Of a DNA stretch of 8,227 nt, positions 6,011 through 8,227 are shown piece by piece. The notes below the pieces were generated by a model. The model did not search any database, was not told the DNA's origin, and saw only the letters and a list, made by a program, of their open reading frames with translations. Position 1 is the first letter of the stretch; every line of letters begins with the position of its first letter. Source of the DNA: Bacteroidota bacterium (GTDB lineage Bacteria > Bacteroidota > Ignavibacteria > SZUA-365); assembly GCA_018224345.1 (NCBI GenBank), contig JAGTUW010000402.1, forward strand, positions 1 to 8,227, read 5' to 3'. The position numbers and the translations under genes are program-made.

Positions 6011-8227
6011 TATCTTCGCTTGCGACTTCAATTGCATCTGAATACGTGATGCTGCCATCGCGGTCAATCTGCTTCAGTCGGTAAAATGCTGTTGGCTTTG
6101 TAGCCGCAGCGTCATTGAACGCGTACTGTGATGGAGAATGTTTCGTACCCTGCCCCTCCACGAAACCGATCATTGTATAGGGACCGTCCTTCCAGCTTGC
6201 GCGTTCGATCTCGAAGCCGTAATTATTGAGTTCCGTCGCGGTCTCCCAGCGCAGATCCACCGTGGCATCTTTACGATAGGCACTGAAGGCGACGAGTTCT
6301 ACCGGGAGGGGTGCATTCAGGTCACCAAAGATATAGCGATGATTGAACGTCAGTGTCCCGTCGAATACGTAGGAAAGGATGTTGCTTGAGGTATTGACAG
6401 TGCTGCTGGACAGTTTCTCGAAGTCGTCTTCTCCGGCGATATCGAGTTCTCCGTACGCCATCAGCAGCAGATTCTCGTTGTTTCCGTTCAGCTCGGAGTC
6501 ACGATATTGTAATCCCAGTGTGTATTGCCATGCGGCGGGTGTCAGGTCGGATCCCACGCGTTGAATGTCATAGCAGCGCAGTACCGCCTGCTGATCCGGG
6601 GCGAAGAGTCCGAGTTTGAACTGATAGTCCTGCGCCGTAAGCAGCGTCGGCACCATCAGCGTCGTATAGGCGCCGTTGAAGGTGTAGGTTCCGGGGGCCT
6701 GCAGCGTTCTTCGTACGGTACCGATGATTTCGCCCGCGCCGGATAGCGCTGTCAGTGGAGCGGTTTGAGGGAACGTCATTGTATAGCCCGTCATGTCCAG
6801 ATCCTTCGCCAGGGACACCGAATGGTTCACTGTCAGGTTGGAGTAGCCGTAAGCGGTGCCGAGAGGGTTCGAGAGGACAAGGCGATTGAAAGTCGGACCT
6901 GCTGAAATCGAGACATTCTCTGCATTGATAGTGGTTGCAATCGTGCCGCTGCCGTCAGAATAATCAGTGCTGATGACACATGTCGATCCCGAGCTGATCG
7001 TATTGTGGGTAAAACCGCCTGCAAAGGCACTTTTACCTCCTGTGATATGGGCAGAGGCACCGTTGATCGTCACCATGCCACCGAAGTTATTCACGGCGGG
7101 GGTGTTACTCCCCGTGACCGACAGATTCCCACCGACCACGGTAGTTCCTGTCACATCGAATTCGCTGTTCACCACGAGATTCCCGGATACGTCCACATTG
7201 CCACCGACGGAGACCGGGGTCTGGACAGAAAGGTTGTTTCCGCAATTGAGATAGCCGGTTATCTGATGCATCACGCTCCCGGAAAGAAATGCAACAGTGG
7301 AATTCGATCCACTCACCGCCACATTGTTCGTGATGAAGGAGCCACCCGCCACAGTAAGCGTCGCATTGGTGCCGGTCATGGAAAGCAGTCCATCCACCGT
7401 CACTGTTCCGCTGTACCCATTCGCGCCAAAAGTGAGATCGCTGCTTGAATTCGAGAAACTCACGTTTTTGAGCGTAATATTGCCATTCCCGTAACTTCCA
7501 TCGCCCAGCGTAATACTGGAGCCCTCAAAATTCACCGTCGCGCTGTCGATGACAGTAGAAGAACCGCCTCCGATCGTTGTCCCGGTAAACGTGTACGTAC
7601 CACCGCCGAATATGTGCGTGGCTGTACTGTTGTTGATCAGATCGCTGCCGCAATTCACATTCCGGTTGTAATTCGAAAAACGCGCCGTCCCGAGAAGCTT
7701 GAATTCCTCACGCACTGTCAGGGCTGAGTTGATGCTTTTGTTGCCGCTCCCTTCCAGCGTCAGGTCATAATAAAACAATGACGCATCGATTATCTGATCT
7801 CCCGCCCGCAAATACCGCACCTCACTCCCAGCTGCGAGGGACATACTGGCAGTGCCGGCATAGTTACCTGCAATTGTGTTCGAACCAACGGAAATTGAGC
7901 CACCTATCGAAAGTGTGCCATATGAAACAAGTACGGCAGTACTTGGAAATGTAGCTGTCGATGTGATATTGCCATCGATTTGAGCACTGTTCGACGTAAT
8001 AATTCCGTCCCCGCCATTAGCGTTGTATACGCCACCTGAATTTATACTTAGACTATTCAGATAGACGCCACCAGCATCCAAGGTAATAGATCCCCCACTT
8101 GTGATCGTTAACGGAGAGGACATTGCATCTATTCCACCAAGCAACGCGTCAATTGTTATTGAGCCCTCACATCTGATAGGTACACCCGATGTTTCGATTA
8201 CACCATTTCCAGAAAGAATAAGATTAC
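5748..8227 (-). CDS. Large secreted beta-helix-like surface protein with type IX secretion C-terminal domain (5' end missing)
   Basis: The visible part is 825 codons plus stop TAA (complement of 5748-5750). The frame is open to the right edge: 27 further codons lie beyond the TTG at 8144, in the same Gly/Ser/Thr style (NLILSGNGVIETSGV), so 8144 is not the start. From the N-terminal side there are about 490 residues (8227 to roughly 6750) of short beta-strand repeats rich in G, S, T, N and V, such as VGGNLSVTGSN and VDVSGNLVVNSEFDVTG, as in right-handed beta-helix or filamentous-haemagglutinin-like surface proteins. Then comes a globular beta-sandwich-like region (about 6750-6309) containing GTYTFNGAY and LQYRDSELNGNNENLLL. 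Next is a fibronectin-III-like domain (6308-6010, LPVELVAFS...VDLRWETATELNNYGFEIER). Last is a T9SS type A sorting domain (6008-5748). Such proteins are exported by Sec, crossed through the T9SS pore and usually anchored at the surface. Adhesion or matrix function is inferred; no catalytic domain is visible. Confidence 0.88.
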   Translation of the reverse strand, partial: NLILSGNGVIETSGVPIRCEGSITIDALLGGIDAMSSPLTITSGGSITLDAGGVYLNSLSINSGGVYNANGGDGIITSNSAQIDGNITSTATFPSTAVLVSYGTLSIGGSISVGSNTIAGNYAGTASMSLAAGSEVRYLRAGDQIIDASLFYYDLTLEGSGNKSINSALTVREEFKLLGTARFSNYNRNVNCGSDLINNSTATHIFGGGTYTFTGTTIGGGSSTVIDSATVNFEGSSITLGDGSYGNGNITLKNVSFSNSSSDLTFGANGYSGTVTVDGLLSMTGTNATLTVAGGSFITNNVAVSGSNSTVAFLSGSVMHQITGYLNCGNNLSVQTPVSVGGNVDVSGNLVVNSEFDVTGTTVVGGNLSVTGSNTPAVNNFGGMVTINGASAHITGGKSAFAGGFTHNTISSGSTCVISTDYSDGSGTIATTINAENVSISAGPTFNRLVLSNPLGTAYGYSNLTVNHSVSLAKDLDMTGYTMTFPQTAPLTALSGAGEIIGTVRRTLQAPGTYTFNGAYTTLMVPTLLTAQDYQFKLGLFAPDQQAVLRCYDIQRVGSDLTPAAWQYTLGLQYRDSELNGNNENLLLMAYGELDIAGEDDFEKLSSSTVNTSSNILSYVFDGTLTFNHRYIFGDLNAPLPVELVAFSAYRKDATVDLRWETATELNNYGFEIERASWKDGPYTMIGFVEGQGTKHSPSQYAFNDAAATKPTAFYRLKQIDRDGSITYSDAIEVASEDTRIEVANYPNPFNPATTITFTSPADGHARMMVFNVLGECVAQPYDADVRENETVSVFFDATALPGGTYFYTVQVGDVTQTGKMLLTK

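Noticed and set aside
7005..7448. 147-codon plus-strand open frame inside the T9SS cargo gene
   Set aside because: It is antisense to the Gly/Ser/Thr repeat coding region, whose biased codons leave the opposite strand without stops. The predicted product has no protein-like pattern.
6750..8227. Repeat region considered as a tandem DNA repeat or CRISPR-like array
   Set aside because: The repetition is at the level of protein style (strand-turn, Gly/Ser/Thr/Asn). I see no constant-length, near-identical nucleotide repeats or regular spacers.

Overview
The window looks like chromosomal DNA of a Bacteroidota/Chlorobi-type bacterium, most likely from the Ignavibacteria/Kapabacteria side of that superphylum. 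Three things in the sequence point there. (1) The minus-strand surface protein ends in a type IX secretion (T9SS) sorting domain of the NYPNPFNPATTI type and carries a preceding LPVELVAF-type domain. (2) UvrC has the long first-to-second cysteine spacing (17 residues) that I associate with this group. (3) Gene organisation is rich in signal-peptide proteins. Clear Shine-Dalgarno motifs before three genes argue against classical Bacteroidia, where such motifs are usually weak. The placement is inference; there is no rRNA in the window.

Layout. Bases 1-41 may hold the last codons of an upstream gene. Bases 49-2046 hold three same-strand genes for exported proteins: a small secreted protein of unknown function, a lipoprotein of unknown function, and a protein with an unknown beta-rich domain, a proline-rich linker and a C-terminal TPR (CpoB/YbgF-like). 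All three have a GAGG/GGAGG motif exactly 5 nt before the chosen ATG. A perfect 26-bp palindrome (probable terminator), a 35-nt pyrimidine tract and a possible TATAAT promoter separate this cluster from a second one. That second cluster (2220-5559) is methylmalonyl-CoA epimerase, excinuclease subunit UvrC, and an exported TPR protein; gaps are 11 nt and then a 4-nt ATGA overlap.

Bases 5560-5747 hold a hairpin with T-rich flanks on both sides, a bidirectional terminator for the converging units. Bases 5748-8227 hold a large minus-strand gene for a secreted beta-helix-like protein with a T9SS C-terminal domain. Its reading frame stays open through the right edge, so its 5' end and signal peptide lie outside the window.

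Functionally the window mixes core housekeeping (nucleotide excision repair; the methylmalonyl-CoA branch of propionate metabolism) with envelope proteins. I found no CRISPR array, tRNA, rRNA, insertion sequence, phage gene or toxin-antitoxin pair, and no convincing new multi-gene system. The least explained parts are the 49-2046 exported-protein trio, the uvrC-coupled exported TPR protein, and the composition shift inside the T9SS cargo gene.
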